From an uncultured Bacilli bacterium (lineage in GTDB: Bacteria > Bacillota_I > Bacilli_A > RF39 > UBA660), in contig CANRAF010000003.1 of the NCBI GenBank assembly GCA_947628535.1, positions 33,953 through 97,952 on the forward strand: a stretch of DNA of 64,000 nt. The letters run 5' to 3'. The translations under genes and the position numbers were made by a program. Of this stretch, positions 25,829 through 35,611 are shown piece by piece. Positions within the stretch are counted from its first letter, which is position 1. Every line of letters begins with the position of its first letter. The notes below the pieces were generated by a model, which did no database searches, was not told the origin of the DNA, and saw only the letters and a list, made by a program, of their open reading frames with translations.

Positions 25829-28800
25829 ATGGAAGCAAGGATTGAAAAGTTACTAAAAAAAATAAATTACCCAGATGAGTATTTCTCTTGCTTTAATAAT
25901 GCTTTACTTGAGAAAATTATCGTAATAGAGGATAAGAATACTTGGAATATATATATTAAAAACGATACTAATTTCAAATACGAAGCTATTAGTACTTTTT
26001 TAAAGTGCCTTGAAGATTTTACTTTAAATAAATATACTTATAATATAGTAGTAAAAACAGAAAAAGAGGATTTAGAACTTTTTCCTGAATATTTTAAACA
26101 AATACTTATTTTAATAAATAATAATAGTCTATTTTTAGATATGTTTTCTGATAGATTAATTAGAGAAAATAATGATTTTTATATTGAAATATATAATAAA
26201 GCAGAAGAGCTAACTTTAAATAAAAAACTTGATTGTATAAAAACTCGCTTTAAAAACTTTGGTTTTAAAACTATGCCTAGTATTCGTTATAATATGGGAA
26301 AGGGAAGTTTTATAAAAGAAGAGATTAAAGATCTTAAAAAGATTGATGAAAGTAAATTTGAAGCTATAAAAAGTTCTAAAGAAAAGGTATCCCCTAAAAA
26401 AGATAATAAAAAAGGTTTTACTAAAGGATATGAAAGAAGTAATAGTAAAGGCTTTTTAGGAGAAGTTACAGGTAAAATTACACCTCTTAGTGATATAAGT
26501 TATGAAATTGATAATATTTGTATAGAAGCTAAAATTTTTGGAGTAGTACCTTCTACAAAAAAAGATTTTTATTCACTTACTTTAAAAGTTACTGATTATA
26601 CTACCAGTATGTATGTAAGACTTTTTGGTAGAAGTGAAGAAGAGTATGAAGAGATGCTTAGTAAATTTAAAGAGGGTATGTGGATTAGGGTTTCTGGTTA
26701 TGTTAGAAATAATAGTTTTTATAATGATTTTGTAATAAGTGCGAGAAAAACTCAAATTATTGAAAAAGAAGAAAACATAGAAATGGATGAGGAAGAAGAA
26801 AAGAGAGTAGAACTTCATACTCATACAACAATGAGTCAGATGGATGGGGTAGTATCAGTATCTGATCTTATTAATAGAGCTATTAAATGGGGACATAAAG
26901 CAATTGCAATTACAGATCATAATGCTATTCAAACCTTTCCTGTAGCCTCTAAATTCAAAAAAGATATAAAAGTTTTATTTGGTGTTGAACTTGCTATGAT
27001 AGATGATGATCTTGATTTAGTACTTAGAGAGGATGAGTCTAATCTTCTTGATAATACTTATGTAGTATTTGACTTTGAAACTACTGGATTTAATGCTGGT
27101 GGAGGAGACTCTATTATTGAAGTTGGGGCTGTAAAGATTAAAAATGGAGAAATAATTGATACATTTGACAGATTAATAAATCCTGGGAAACCTCTTGAAG
27201 AACATATTGTAAAACTTACTCATATAACTGATGATATGCTTAAAGATTGTCCAAGTGAAGAAGAAGTTATAAAAGAATTTATCGATTGGTATGGTGATCT
27301 TCCAATGGTTGCTCATAATGCTAAATTTGATTCTTCATTTTTAGAGATGGCTTATCAAAAATATAACCTTGGAGAGTATGATAATATGCTTATTGATACT
27401 TTACAACTTTCAAGAGCTTTAGATACTGAATTTTCAAGACATTCTTTATCAGCACTTGTTAAAAGATATGATATTGAATTTGATGAAGAAGGTCATCATA
27501 GAGCAGATTATGATGCTTTAGCAACTGCTAAAATATTTCATAAAATGCTTCTTAAACTAAAATCAAGGAAAATAGAAAAAGCAAGTGAGATAAGTTTATT
27601 AGTAAGTAAAAATGATATTCATAAATTTGGGGAATTATATCATATAAATATTTTAGTTAAAAATAAAACTGGTCTTAAGAATTTGTTTAAACTTGTAAGT
27701 TATGCTAATACAAAATATTTATATAAAACCCCGCGAATAATTCGTAGTGAAGTAGAAAAACATCGTGAAGGACTTTTAATTGGAAGTTGCTGTAGTAATG
27801 GTGAAATATTTAAACAAGCTCGTAGTAAAAGTGAAGAAGAGTTAAGTGATTTAATGAATTTTTATGATTTTATAGAAGTTCAACCTCCTGAAGTTTATTC
27901 TTATTTAGTTGATTTGTCTGACTTTAAAAATATGGATGAAGTAAAAGATAATATTTCTAAAATTATAAAAGTTGCTGATGATAAGAGAAAAATAGTTGTA
28001 GCAACAGGAGATGTTCATCACTTAACAAGAGATGATAAAATCTATAGAGAAATAATTGTAAATCAAAAAGTTCCTGGAGGAGGAATGCATCCACTTAATA
28101 GAAAAGATATAAAAAATATTCCTTCAATGCACTTTAGAACTACTAAAGAAATGATTTCAGATTTTTCTTATTTAGGAGATGAAACTGCTAAAAAGATAGT
28201 AGTTACTAATACTAATAAGATAGCGGATTTAATTGAAGAATTTGAAATTATTCCTGATACTAAGGGAATACCATTTTCTCCAAAATTTAAAGATAGTGAT
28301 AAAACTATTAGAAAGATTTGTTATGATAAAGCAACTTCTATATATGGAGAAAAACTTCCTAAAATTGTAGAAGAGAGATTGGAGTCAGAGTTAACTGGTA
28401 TTATAAATGGTGGTTTTGATTCAATTTACTTAATATCTCAAAAACTAGTTGAAAAAAGTAATAAAGATGGTTATGTTGTAGGATCACGTGGTTCGGTTGG
28501 TTCATCTTTTGTTGCGACAATGCTTGGAATTTCAGAGGTTAATCCTCTCCCAGCCCATTATGTTTGTCCTAAATGTAAAAAATCTATCTTTGAATATGAA
28601 GATGGAACTTTATTTGGCAAAGATTATCCAAGTGGATATGACCTTCCTGATAGAAAATGTGAGTGTGGAGAGATGATGAGAAAAGATGGCCAAGATATGC
28701 CATTTGCTACTTTCTTAGGATTTAATGCAGATAAAGTACCTGATATTGATCTTAACTTTTCTGGAGATTATCAAGCAAGGGCTCATGATTATACAAAAGT

Positions 28801-30184
28801 TTTATTTGGAGAAGACCATGTATTTAGGGCTGGTACAATTGGTACAGTTGCTGATAAAACAGCTTTTGGTTTTGTAAAAGGTTATTATGAAGATAGAGGG
28901 ATTGAAGGAGTTAGACCTTTAGAAATAGAACGTTTAGCAATTGGAGTTACAGGCGTTAAAAGAACAACTGGACAGCATCCTGGGGGAATAGTAGTAGTTC
29001 CTGATTATAAAGAAATTTTTGATTTTACCCCTTATCAGTATCCGGCAGATGATGCTTCTGCTGAATGGGCAACTACACATTTTAATTATCATGATATTGA
29101 AGATTGTCTTTTAAAACTTGATATACTTGGGCACGATAATCCAACAATATTTAAAATGCTTTATGATCTTACTGGAATAGACCCTCAAACAGTACCAATG
29201 GATGATAAAGAAGTTATGAGTCTTTTTACCTCTACAAAAGCTCTTGGAGTAACTCCAGAACAGATAGATTGTGAAGTAGGATGTGTTGGGCTTCCAGAGT
29301 TTACTCGCTTTGTTATAGGGATAGTTTTAGAGACCAAACCTAAAACTTTTGCTGAACTTGTTAAAATTTCTGGACTTTCTCATGGTACTGATGTTTGGAA
29401 TGGTAATGCTCAGGAACTTGTTAGAAATAATATTTGTCCATTTAAAGAAACAATTGGTTGTCGTGATGATATTATGGTTTATTTAAGTAATCATGGAATA
29501 AAACCAATTGATGCGTTTAAAATAATGGAACTTGTCCGTAAAGGAAAACAAAAGAAAATGAAAGATAAGTGGGATGAGTATAAAAAACTTTTAAGGGATG
29601 CTAAAATTCCTGAATGGTATATAGAATCATGTGATAAGATTAAATACATGTTCCCTAAGGCTCATGCTACAGCTTATATTTCTGCTGCTTGGAGAATTGC
29701 TTGGTATAAAATAAATAGACCAATTGAATATTATGCTACGTTTTTCTCTATAAAAAGTTTTGCTTTTGATCTTGAAGCTATGGAACTTGGATATGATAAA
29801 ATTAAAGAGAGACTTAATGAACTTAAACTTAAAAAATTTGGACTTACTGTAAAAGAACAAGATTTGATATCAACTTTAGAAGTTGCTCTTGAAATGACTG
29901 CACGTGGGTTTAAATTTGGTAGTGTAGATTTAGAAAAAAGTCACTCTAAAAACTTTATTATAGAAGGTGATACTTTAATTCCACCTTTTAGAGCAATTGA
30001 TGGGCTTGGAGATGCAGTTGCAAATAATATAATAGTAGAAAGAGATAAGAAAAATTTTATAAGTATTGAAGAATTTCAAAAACGATGCAAAGTGTCTCTT
30101 TCTTTAACTGAAAAAATGAAACTTATGGGAATTTTAAGAAATTTACCAGAATCTAGTCAGCTTTCATTATTTGATTATGTGTAA
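25829..30184 (+). CDS. polC: DNA polymerase III alpha subunit, PolC type
   Basis: 1451 residues, the leading-strand replicase of low-GC Gram-positives. Order: N-terminal domain; OB fold (about 210-320); PHP domain starting VELHTHTTMSQMDG (split by the exonuclease); DEDD proofreading exonuclease with FDFETTGFNAGG (about 410-580); zinc finger CPKCKK...CECGE (about 910-950); palm with VPDIDLNFSGDYQ; fingers and C-terminal helix-hairpin-helix with FPKAHATAY. Complete with no frame disruption. AAGGAGG precedes the ATG. Confidence 0.98.
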   Translation: MEARIEKLLKKINYPDEYFSCFNNALLEKIIVIEDKNTWNIYIKNDTNFKYEAISTFLKCLEDFTLNKYTYNIVVKTEKEDLELFPEYFKQILILINNNSLFLDMFSDRLIRENNDFYIEIYNKAEELTLNKKLDCIKTRFKNFGFKTMPSIRYNMGKGSFIKEEIKDLKKIDESKFEAIKSSKEKVSPKKDNKKGFTKGYERSNSKGFLGEVTGKITPLSDISYEIDNICIEAKIFGVVPSTKKDFYSLTLKVTDYTTSMYVRLFGRSEEEYEEMLSKFKEGMWIRVSGYVRNNSFYNDFVISARKTQIIEKEENIEMDEEEEKRVELHTHTTMSQMDGVVSVSDLINRAIKWGHKAIAITDHNAIQTFPVASKFKKDIKVLFGVELAMIDDDLDLVLREDESNLLDNTYVVFDFETTGFNAGGGDSIIEVGAVKIKNGEIIDTFDRLINPGKPLEEHIVKLTHITDDMLKDCPSEEEVIKEFIDWYGDLPMVAHNAKFDSSFLEMAYQKYNLGEYDNMLIDTLQLSRALDTEFSRHSLSALVKRYDIEFDEEGHHRADYDALATAKIFHKMLLKLKSRKIEKASEISLLVSKNDIHKFGELYHINILVKNKTGLKNLFKLVSYANTKYLYKTPRIIRSEVEKHREGLLIGSCCSNGEIFKQARSKSEEELSDLMNFYDFIEVQPPEVYSYLVDLSDFKNMDEVKDNISKIIKVADDKRKIVVATGDVHHLTRDDKIYREIIVNQKVPGGGMHPLNRKDIKNIPSMHFRTTKEMISDFSYLGDETAKKIVVTNTNKIADLIEEFEIIPDTKGIPFSPKFKDSDKTIRKICYDKATSIYGEKLPKIVEERLESELTGIINGGFDSIYLISQKLVEKSNKDGYVVGSRGSVGSSFVATMLGISEVNPLPAHYVCPKCKKSIFEYEDGTLFGKDYPSGYDLPDRKCECGEMMRKDGQDMPFATFLGFNADKVPDIDLNFSGDYQARAHDYTKVLFGEDHVFRAGTIGTVADKTAFGFVKGYYEDRGIEGVRPLEIERLAIGVTGVKRTTGQHPGGIVVVPDYKEIFDFTPYQYPADDASAEWATTHFNYHDIEDCLLKLDILGHDNPTIFKMLYDLTGIDPQTVPMDDKEVMSLFTSTKALGVTPEQIDCEVGCVGLPEFTRFVIGIVLETKPKTFAELVKISGLSHGTDVWNGNAQELVRNNICPFKETIGCRDDIMVYLSNHGIKPIDAFKIMELVRKGKQKKMKDKWDEYKKLLRDAKIPEWYIESCDKIKYMFPKAHATAYISAAWRIAWYKINRPIEYYATFFSIKSFAFDLEAMELGYDKIKERLNELKLKKFGLTVKEQDLISTLEVALEMTARGFKFGSVDLEKSHSKNFIIEGDTLIPPFRAIDGLGDAVANNIIVERDKKNFISIEEFQKRCKVSLSLTEKMKLMGILRNLPESSQLSLFDYV

Positions 30185-30218
30185 AGTTATAATAGATGAA
30201 AAAATAAAGTGAAATATT

Positions 30219-30243
30219 AAGTAAAAATATTTTACTTTTTTTA
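30219..30243 (+). terminator. Terminator after polC
   Basis: AAGTAAAA-ATA-TTTTACTT followed by T5. A near-identical hairpin stands before the third A gene (33222). Confidence 0.75.
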
Positions 30244-30281
30244 TATTTTATGGTAAATTTATACTATAGGAGGAATGGAAA

Positions 30282-30950
30282 ATGTCTGATGGTAATAAAG
30301 AGAAAAAAAGTGGAAAACTTACCTTTATAATTTTAGGAATAGTTATTTTGATTTTAGCTATGGGAGGTGTTGCACTTGCAACATATACTTGGAATTATAC
30401 AAGTAAGAATCCTAACAATATTAGTACAGGTAGTATTTCACTGAGTTTACTTGAATCGACAGATACTATTAGTATTGAAAATGCTCTTCCTATGTCTGAT
30501 GATAAAGGTAAAGTTTCAGGAGAAAAATTTGATTTTGCAGTTACAACTGAGGCAAGCGGTAATCCTGGTGATATAAAGTATAAATTATCTATTACTGAAG
30601 TAGATGAATTAGATGAAGGCTATACAAAACTTGATAAAAGTAATGTTAAAATTTATTTAACAGTTCTAGAAGATGATCAAGAAAATGGAACTACAGAAAC
30701 AGAAGTTGTTGCGCCTACTAAGGTAGATAGCATTATAACTGAAGAAAATGGTGAAGGAACTTTGACATTTACAAAAGAAGAATATTTAAAACATACTCAT
30801 AATGAGGTTAATAAAGAAATAACAACGAAATATAGACTTAGAATGTGGATAGCTGATGATACTGATGCTTCAAACTGGGATGATAGTAATCAAAAAAATC
30901 AATATAAATTAAAGATTGGTGCATCTGGGACTATAGCACCTATTAGTTAA
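30282..30950 (+). CDS. TasA/camelysin-like protein, cassette A copy 1
   Basis: 222 residues. A lysine-rich N-terminus and one membrane segment (about 13-35) form a SipW-type signal; the mature part begins near TYTWNYTS. Conserved marks: ISTGSISLSLLES, NALPMSDDKG, FDFAVTTEASG, PGDI and the closing TKYRLRMWI...YKLKIGASG. Likely secreted or membrane-held surface protein with a TasA-like beta-sandwich (inference from pattern). AGGAGG precedes the ATG. First gene of the A1-B1-A2-B2 run; 17 bases before B1. Confidence 0.7.
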   Translation: MSDGNKEKKSGKLTFIILGIVILILAMGGVALATYTWNYTSKNPNNISTGSISLSLLESTDTISIENALPMSDDKGKVSGEKFDFAVTTEASGNPGDIKYKLSITEVDELDEGYTKLDKSNVKIYLTVLEDDQENGTTETEVVAPTKVDSIITEENGEGTLTFTKEEYLKHTHNEVNKEITTKYRLRMWIADDTDASNWDDSNQKNQYKLKIGASGTIAPIS

Positions 30951-30967
30951 ATTAAAGGGGTGGAGAT

Positions 30968-31720
30968 ATGGATAATAAAAAAGTTTTAGCTATTTCAATT
31001 ACTGCAGTTGTCGTTTTAGTGCTAGCATTAGCAGCAACATCATATGCAATGTTTTCAGCCAATCTTACTGGTAGTAAAGAAAATGAACTTACTACAGGTT
31101 ATGTAACTTTAAATTGTACAGAAAAAACATTTGAACTTGAAAATACTAGTCCAATGAACGATACAGAGGGTATTGCTCTTGAAAATAATGCAGCTGAATG
31201 CACTTTAACATCGGAAATGAAGGGTACAATGACAATAGGTTATGATATAGCATTAGATGGTGTTGATACTAAAACGCCAGAAGATGGTATTACTGAAGAC
31301 AATGTAAAAATTCAAGTTTCTAAAACAATTACAGAACCAGAACAAGGACAACTTGAATATTTATTAAAAACCAATAATACAGAGGGTATTTATGTTAGTA
31401 CAATAAAGGAATCCAAAGGACAATATGACAGATCAATTGATGGTTATAAACTGGATTCTGATACTATAACAGGTAATAAGAAAATTGTTTATAAAATTGT
31501 AGCCTGGGTTTCAAATGAACAGGCTGAAAATACACGAATTAATGATTCAAATATAGTATTAGATGAAAATGGAAAATGTAGTAATTCATCTTATACGGAT
31601 AAAGATACTTGTGAAAATGCAAGTGAAATTTGGGGAGATAGTAAAAAATCTACTCAAGAAGGAGGAACATTTAGTTTTAAACTTAAAATAGGAGCAACTC
31701 AAGTATTGGAAAATAATTAA
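30968..31720 (+). CDS. TasA/camelysin-like protein, cassette B copy 1
   Basis: 250 residues. The N-terminal segment ends TSYAMFSANLTG, a SipW-type signal. Shares with A proteins the order TGYVTL, SPMNDTEG, GYDIAL, IVYKIVAWVS and GGTFSFKLKIGATQ, so A and B are distant paralogues. Unlike A, it has four cysteines: two in the first half (VTLNC, AECTL) and two in an insert CSNSSYTDKDTC ending in EIWG, which may form two disulfides. GGGGTGGAG precedes the ATG. Confidence 0.7.
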   Translation: MDNKKVLAISITAVVVLVLALAATSYAMFSANLTGSKENELTTGYVTLNCTEKTFELENTSPMNDTEGIALENNAAECTLTSEMKGTMTIGYDIALDGVDTKTPEDGITEDNVKIQVSKTITEPEQGQLEYLLKTNNTEGIYVSTIKESKGQYDRSIDGYKLDSDTITGNKKIVYKIVAWVSNEQAENTRINDSNIVLDENGKCSNSSYTDKDTCENASEIWGDSKKSTQEGGTFSFKLKIGATQVLENN

Positions 31721-31761
31721 TACATTTTGCTTTTTGTTATTATATATGGGAGGAATCTTAA

Positions 31762-32445
31762 ATGTTTGAAGAAGAACCTAAGGAAAATCATAGAGCGTCA
31801 TTTACAATTTTAGGAATATTTGTTCTTTTGTTAACAGTAGTAGGTGTTGCTATAGCGGCATATACTTGGACTTATACAAGTAATAATGCAAATAGTATTA
31901 GTACAGGTAATATTTCAATGAGTTTACTTGAATCAACAGATACTATTAGTATTGAAAATGCTTTACCTATGTCAGATGATAAGGGAAAACAGTTAAAAAA
32001 TAATGGAACTTTTGATTTTGCTGTTACAACTGAAGCAAGTGGACAACCTGGTGATATAAATTATAAATTATCTATTACTGAAGATAATGCTGACTCAGAT
32101 TATACTTTGCTTAATAAAGAGCAAGTTAAGGTTTATTTAACTGTGTTAACAAATAATGAAGATGCCGAAAATGAAGTTTTGGAAACACAAGTTGTAAAAC
32201 CTACTAAAGTTAGTGATATTATTACTGAAAATAGCGATAATGAAACAGGGGTTTTAACCTTTGATGAAGGGCAAACACAACATCTTACTCATCACCATAA
32301 TAAAATAGGTGAAACTATAACAACAAAATATAGACTTAGAATGTGGATATCTGATGATGTCGATGCTTCAAATTGGAATGAAAGCACTAAATATCAATAT
32401 AAATTAAAAATAAATGCTTCAGGAAGTATAGATCCTATACAATAA
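31762..32445 (+). CDS. TasA/camelysin-like protein, cassette A copy 2
   Basis: 227 residues, close to A1 along its length (VAIAAYTWTYTS, ISTGNISMSLLES, NALPMSDDKG, TKYRLRMWISDD). Differs most in the loop before the final strands (LTHHHNKIG). Same membrane signal at about 12-33. GGGAGG precedes the ATG. 41 bases after B1 with no terminator, so A2-B2 may be read through from A1. Confidence 0.7.
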   Translation: MFEEEPKENHRASFTILGIFVLLLTVVGVAIAAYTWTYTSNNANSISTGNISMSLLESTDTISIENALPMSDDKGKQLKNNGTFDFAVTTEASGQPGDINYKLSITEDNADSDYTLLNKEQVKVYLTVLTNNEDAENEVLETQVVKPTKVSDIITENSDNETGVLTFDEGQTQHLTHHHNKIGETITTKYRLRMWISDDVDASNWNESTKYQYKLKINASGSIDPIQ

Positions 32446-32465
32446 TCTTTAGTGAGGTGAAAATT

Positions 32466-33221
32466 ATGGATAATAAAAAAGTTTTGACTATATCAATAGT
32501 TGCCGTTGTAGTTTTAGTTATTGCAATAATTTCAACATCTTATGCAACTTTTTCAGCACAAATTTCAGGGGAAAAAGAAAATAAATTAACAACAGGATAT
32601 GTAACATTAAAATGTGATGAAGAAGTTTTTACACTTAATGATACAAGTCCAATGACAGATGAAGAGGGAATAGCTCTTGAAAGTAATGAGGCGGTATGTA
32701 CTTTATCTTCTGAAATGAAAGGTGAGATGACCGTTGGATATGATATAGCATTAGATGATGTAGATGCTGAAACACCAGATGATGATTTAACAGAAAATGA
32801 TGTAAAAGTTCAAATTTATAAAATAACTAATGAACAAGATCCAGCACAAACAAAATATTTGCAAGGTACTAGTGAAAATACTGGAACGTATATTGCTAAT
32901 TTAAAAGAAAAATCTGGAACATACGATACTGAGAGTGTTGAAAATTATCTAATTGATTCTGACAAGATTACTGGTACTACTCAAGTTATATATAAAGTAA
33001 AGGCGTGGGTATCTAATAATAAAAATGGTGTAGAAAATATTCAAACTAATTCTGTTACTAATAGTGATGATGGTGTTTGTAGTAATTCTGAATATAATAC
33101 TCAAGCAGAATGTGAATCTGCAGGAGAAGTTTGGGGGAATAGTCAAAAATCTACTCAGACAGGAGGAACATTTAGTTTTAAACTTAAAATAGGGGCAACC
33201 CAAATATTAGAAGATGAATAA
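32466..33221 (+). CDS. TasA/camelysin-like protein, cassette B copy 2
   Basis: 251 residues from ATG at 32466; the ORF-track GTG is inside the ribosome binding site GAGGTGA. Signal ends TSYATFSAQISG. Same order as B1: TSPMTDEEG, GYDIALDDV, VIYKVKAWVS, the cysteine insert CSNSEYNTQAEC and GGTFSFKLKIGATQ. The first half keeps both cysteines (LKC, AVCTL). Confidence 0.7.
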   Translation: MDNKKVLTISIVAVVVLVIAIISTSYATFSAQISGEKENKLTTGYVTLKCDEEVFTLNDTSPMTDEEGIALESNEAVCTLSSEMKGEMTVGYDIALDDVDAETPDDDLTENDVKVQIYKITNEQDPAQTKYLQGTSENTGTYIANLKEKSGTYDTESVENYLIDSDKITGTTQVIYKVKAWVSNNKNGVENIQTNSVTNSDDGVCSNSEYNTQAECESAGEVWGNSQKSTQTGGTFSFKLKIGATQILEDE

Positions 33222-33248
33222 AAGTAAAAAGCATTTTACTTTTTTTTA
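33222..33248 (+). terminator. Terminator between cassettes 2 and 3
   Basis: AAGTAAAA-AGCA-TTTTACTT-T6. With the following leader it duplicates the arrangement before A1, so cassette 3 probably has its own promoter. Confidence 0.7.
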
Positions 33249-33285
33249 TTTATATGATAAATTTATATTATAGGAGGAATAGAAA

Positions 33286-33966
33286 ATGTTTGAGGAAAAA
33301 GAGAAAAATAAAAACCGCGGTTTAACATTTACTATTTTGGGAATATTTGTTTTATTATTAACTAGTGCAGGTATTGCTATTGCAGTATATACTTGGAATT
33401 ACACAAGTGATGAGAATAGAATAAGTACAGGTGACATTTCAATGAGTTTACTTGAATCAACAGATGTTATTAGTATTGAAAATGCTTTGCCTATGTCAGA
33501 TACAAAGGGGAAACAATTAGGAAAAAATGAATCTTTTGATTTTGCAGTTACTACGTATGCAAGTGGAAAACCTGGAGATATAAATTATAGTATATCAATT
33601 ACAGAAGATGCAGTTGATGAAGGGTATACTAAACTTGGAAGTGAAAATGTTAAAGTATATTTAACAGTTTTGCCTGAAAAGAGAAATGATGCGTATCAAC
33701 AAGAAATAGAAGTTGTTGCACCTACTAAAGTAAGTGAAATTATAAAAGAAAATAATACTGGTAATTTTACTTTTAAAGATGAACAATATTCTAAACATTC
33801 GCATACTTCTTCTGGTTCCACTATAACAACAAAATATAGACTTAGAATGTGGGTAGATAGCGAAGTAGATGCAAGCGATTGGAAAAAAGATTCTGATTCT
33901 AAATATCAATATAAATTAAAAATAGGGACTGCTGGCAGTATTAAACCTATTGGAGTAGTTGAGTGA
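33286..33966 (+). CDS. TasA/camelysin-like protein, cassette A copy 3
   Basis: 226 residues, same family as A1 and A2 (IAIAVYTWNYTS, ISTGDISMSLLES, NALPMSDTKG, TKYRLRMWVDSE). Its leader (ATAAATTTATATTATAGGAGG) is nearly the same as that of A1, showing that the duplicated unit includes the terminator and leader. Confidence 0.7.
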   Translation: MFEEKEKNKNRGLTFTILGIFVLLLTSAGIAIAVYTWNYTSDENRISTGDISMSLLESTDVISIENALPMSDTKGKQLGKNESFDFAVTTYASGKPGDINYSISITEDAVDEGYTKLGSENVKVYLTVLPEKRNDAYQQEIEVVAPTKVSEIIKENNTGNFTFKDEQYSKHSHTSSGSTITTKYRLRMWVDSEVDASDWKKDSDSKYQYKLKIGTAGSIKPIGVVE

Positions 33967-33979
33967 GGAAGGTATAATT

Positions 33980-34741
33980 ATGAGTAATAAAAAAATAATG
34001 GTATTATCAGTAGTTTCAGTCATAGTTTTAGTAATAGCGATAGTTGCAACATCATATGCAATGTTTACAGCAAATCTTAGTGGTACTAAAGCAAATGAAT
34101 TAACAACAGGATATGTAACTTTAAATTGTGAAGAAACAACATTTAAACTTGAAGATACAAGCCCAATGACAGATGCAGATGGTATAAAAATGGAAAATAA
34201 TGAGGCAATATGTAAGCTTACATCAACAATGAAGGGTACAATGACAATTGGATATGATATAGCGTTAGATGTGATTGATGAATCCCAAGAAGATGGGGTT
34301 AATGAAGATAATGTAAAAATCCAGGTTACTAAGTCAACTAAGGGAGCTGAGGAGCAACCAAAGTATTTACTAGAAACTGATGCTAATAAAGGAGTATACA
34401 TTAGTTCAATTCAGGATGAAACTGGGCAATATAATGATGATGAAGATCAGGGTTACAATTTAGATAGTGATACTATAACAGGTGATACAGAAATAACTTA
34501 TAAAATTAAAACCTGGGTTTCAAATTTAAAAACTACAGGAGCAGATGAGGAGGAAGTACCTAATATAAATGAAAGCAGTAGTTCTAGCACTTGTAGTAAT
34601 CCTCAGCTTAAAACAAAAGAGGAGTGTCAATCTGCTGGTGAGATTTGGGGAGATGAACAAACATCTACTCAAAAAGGAGGAACATTTAGTTTTAAACTTA
34701 AAATAACTGCAACTCAAGTATTAAGCGATAGTGGTGAATAA
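33980..34741 (+). CDS. TasA/camelysin-like protein, cassette B copy 3
   Basis: 253 residues from ATG at 33980, preceded by GAGGAAGG; the ORF-track TTG overlaps the A3 stop region. Signal ends TSYAMFTANLSG. Carries TSPMTDADG, GYDIALDVI, ITYKIKTWVS, the cysteine insert CSNPQLKTKEEC and GGTFSFKLKI. Last member of the tandem array; a terminator follows. Confidence 0.7.
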   Translation: MSNKKIMVLSVVSVIVLVIAIVATSYAMFTANLSGTKANELTTGYVTLNCEETTFKLEDTSPMTDADGIKMENNEAICKLTSTMKGTMTIGYDIALDVIDESQEDGVNEDNVKIQVTKSTKGAEEQPKYLLETDANKGVYISSIQDETGQYNDDEDQGYNLDSDTITGDTEITYKIKTWVSNLKTTGADEEEVPNINESSSSSTCSNPQLKTKEECQSAGEIWGDEQTSTQKGGTFSFKLKITATQVLSDSGE

Positions 34742-34754
34742 AATTTAATTTATT

Positions 34755-34789
34755 AAGAGAAGATTTTTAGTAAAAACTTCTCTTTTTTA
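34755..34789 (+). terminator. Terminator after the A-B array
   Basis: AAGAGAAG / CTTCTCTT stem with an inner TTTTT/AAAAA extension, then T residues. Confidence 0.8.
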
Positions 34790-34871
34790 TATATTAATTT
34801 AAATTTATTAAATATTATAAATAATTTTATTTTTCGACATATAATTTAATGTAAATAAGAAAGGAGAAAAA

Positions 34872-35531
34872 ATGAAAAAAAGAATTTTATTTATAATATC
34901 ACTATTTTTAATGATTACTGCTTTTATACCAAATGTTTTTGCAGCAACATATGGAGCTGTTACAGTTTTAACAAATCCAGATGATGTTGAAATAGTAACC
35001 AATAGGGGAAAGACTACTATTACTTATAAAAACCCTATAGATATTCAAATAGCAGAAGAGGATGAAACACTTGGAAGACCAGGTGGTTCTGGATGGCTTG
35101 GAATGAGAATAAACGCTCCATCAGACAGCAATGAAAATAGTTTAAAAGATGCAACATATTATTCAATTGTAGAAGGTGTTGGAGAATCTAAAGCTACTGC
35201 AGAAGTTAAAAAATTTTTAGATAAAAGAGATGGAAGTTGGTATATTGATATTTGGAGTGGTATTAGTCTTGATAGAATAAGAGAGGCTGAACAGAATAAT
35301 CTTAATTCAATTACAAGAGATTGGTATTTTGACTGGGATGGAAATGGAGTTTACGAACAAGAAGTTACAGTAGTTATGCCACTTATAAATATAAATTTAA
35401 CTGATGAAAATGGAAATGTTTTATATACTCCTGAAAGTATGAGCGAAAAAGTCAAAACTGAAAAATTGGATAATATACCGAAAACAGGATTTATTTATGC
35501 AATAGTAAATTATTTAAGTTATTTATTTTAA
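34872..35531 (+). CDS. Secreted protein with PKTG-type C-terminal tail
   Basis: 219 residues. A Sec signal peptide (MKKRILFIISLF..., cleavage near VFA-AT at about 25) precedes a domain I do not recognise (IDIWSGISLD, DWYFDWDGNGVYEQEV). The C-terminus is LDNIPKTG followed by 13 mostly hydrophobic residues, the same tail as in the next two genes. It resembles a sortase signal but has IPKTG rather than LPxTG and a short membrane part. AAAGGAG precedes the ATG. No G-tract in its promoter. Confidence 0.7.
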   Translation: MKKRILFIISLFLMITAFIPNVFAATYGAVTVLTNPDDVEIVTNRGKTTITYKNPIDIQIAEEDETLGRPGGSGWLGMRINAPSDSNENSLKDATYYSIVEGVGESKATAEVKKFLDKRDGSWYIDIWSGISLDRIREAEQNNLNSITRDWYFDWDGNGVYEQEVTVVMPLININLTDENGNVLYTPESMSEKVKTEKLDNIPKTGFIYAIVNYLSYLF

Positions 35532-35535
35532 TGAG

Positions 35536-35580
35536 AAAGACTTTTAGATTTTGTTATTAAAATCTTTAATAGTCTTTTTT
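35536..35580 (+). terminator. Terminator
   Basis: AAAGACT / AGTCTTT outer stem and AGATTTT / AAAATCT inner stem, then T6. Confidence 0.7.
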
Positions 35581-35611
35581 ATGTCAAAAAAGTATAAAAA
35601 TATAAAACAAC

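Larger units (their letters stand above)
30282..34741 (+). repeat. Three tandem A-B cassettes
   Basis: Gene order A1 B1 A2 B2 A3 B3, each pair about 1.5 kb. Stretches of identity persist at DNA level: GGAGGAACATTTAGTTTTAA occurs in all three B genes and ATATAGACTTAGAATGTGG in all three A genes. Such direct repeats allow copy-number change by recombination. Confidence 0.85.

Noticed and set aside
30282-34741. A/B cassettes as type IV prepilins, given PilC/PilD at 45-47 kb
   Set aside because: They lack the G-F/M-E prepilin cleavage pattern; their signals end in SYA-x-F or ATYTW and the mature parts match TasA-like proteins.
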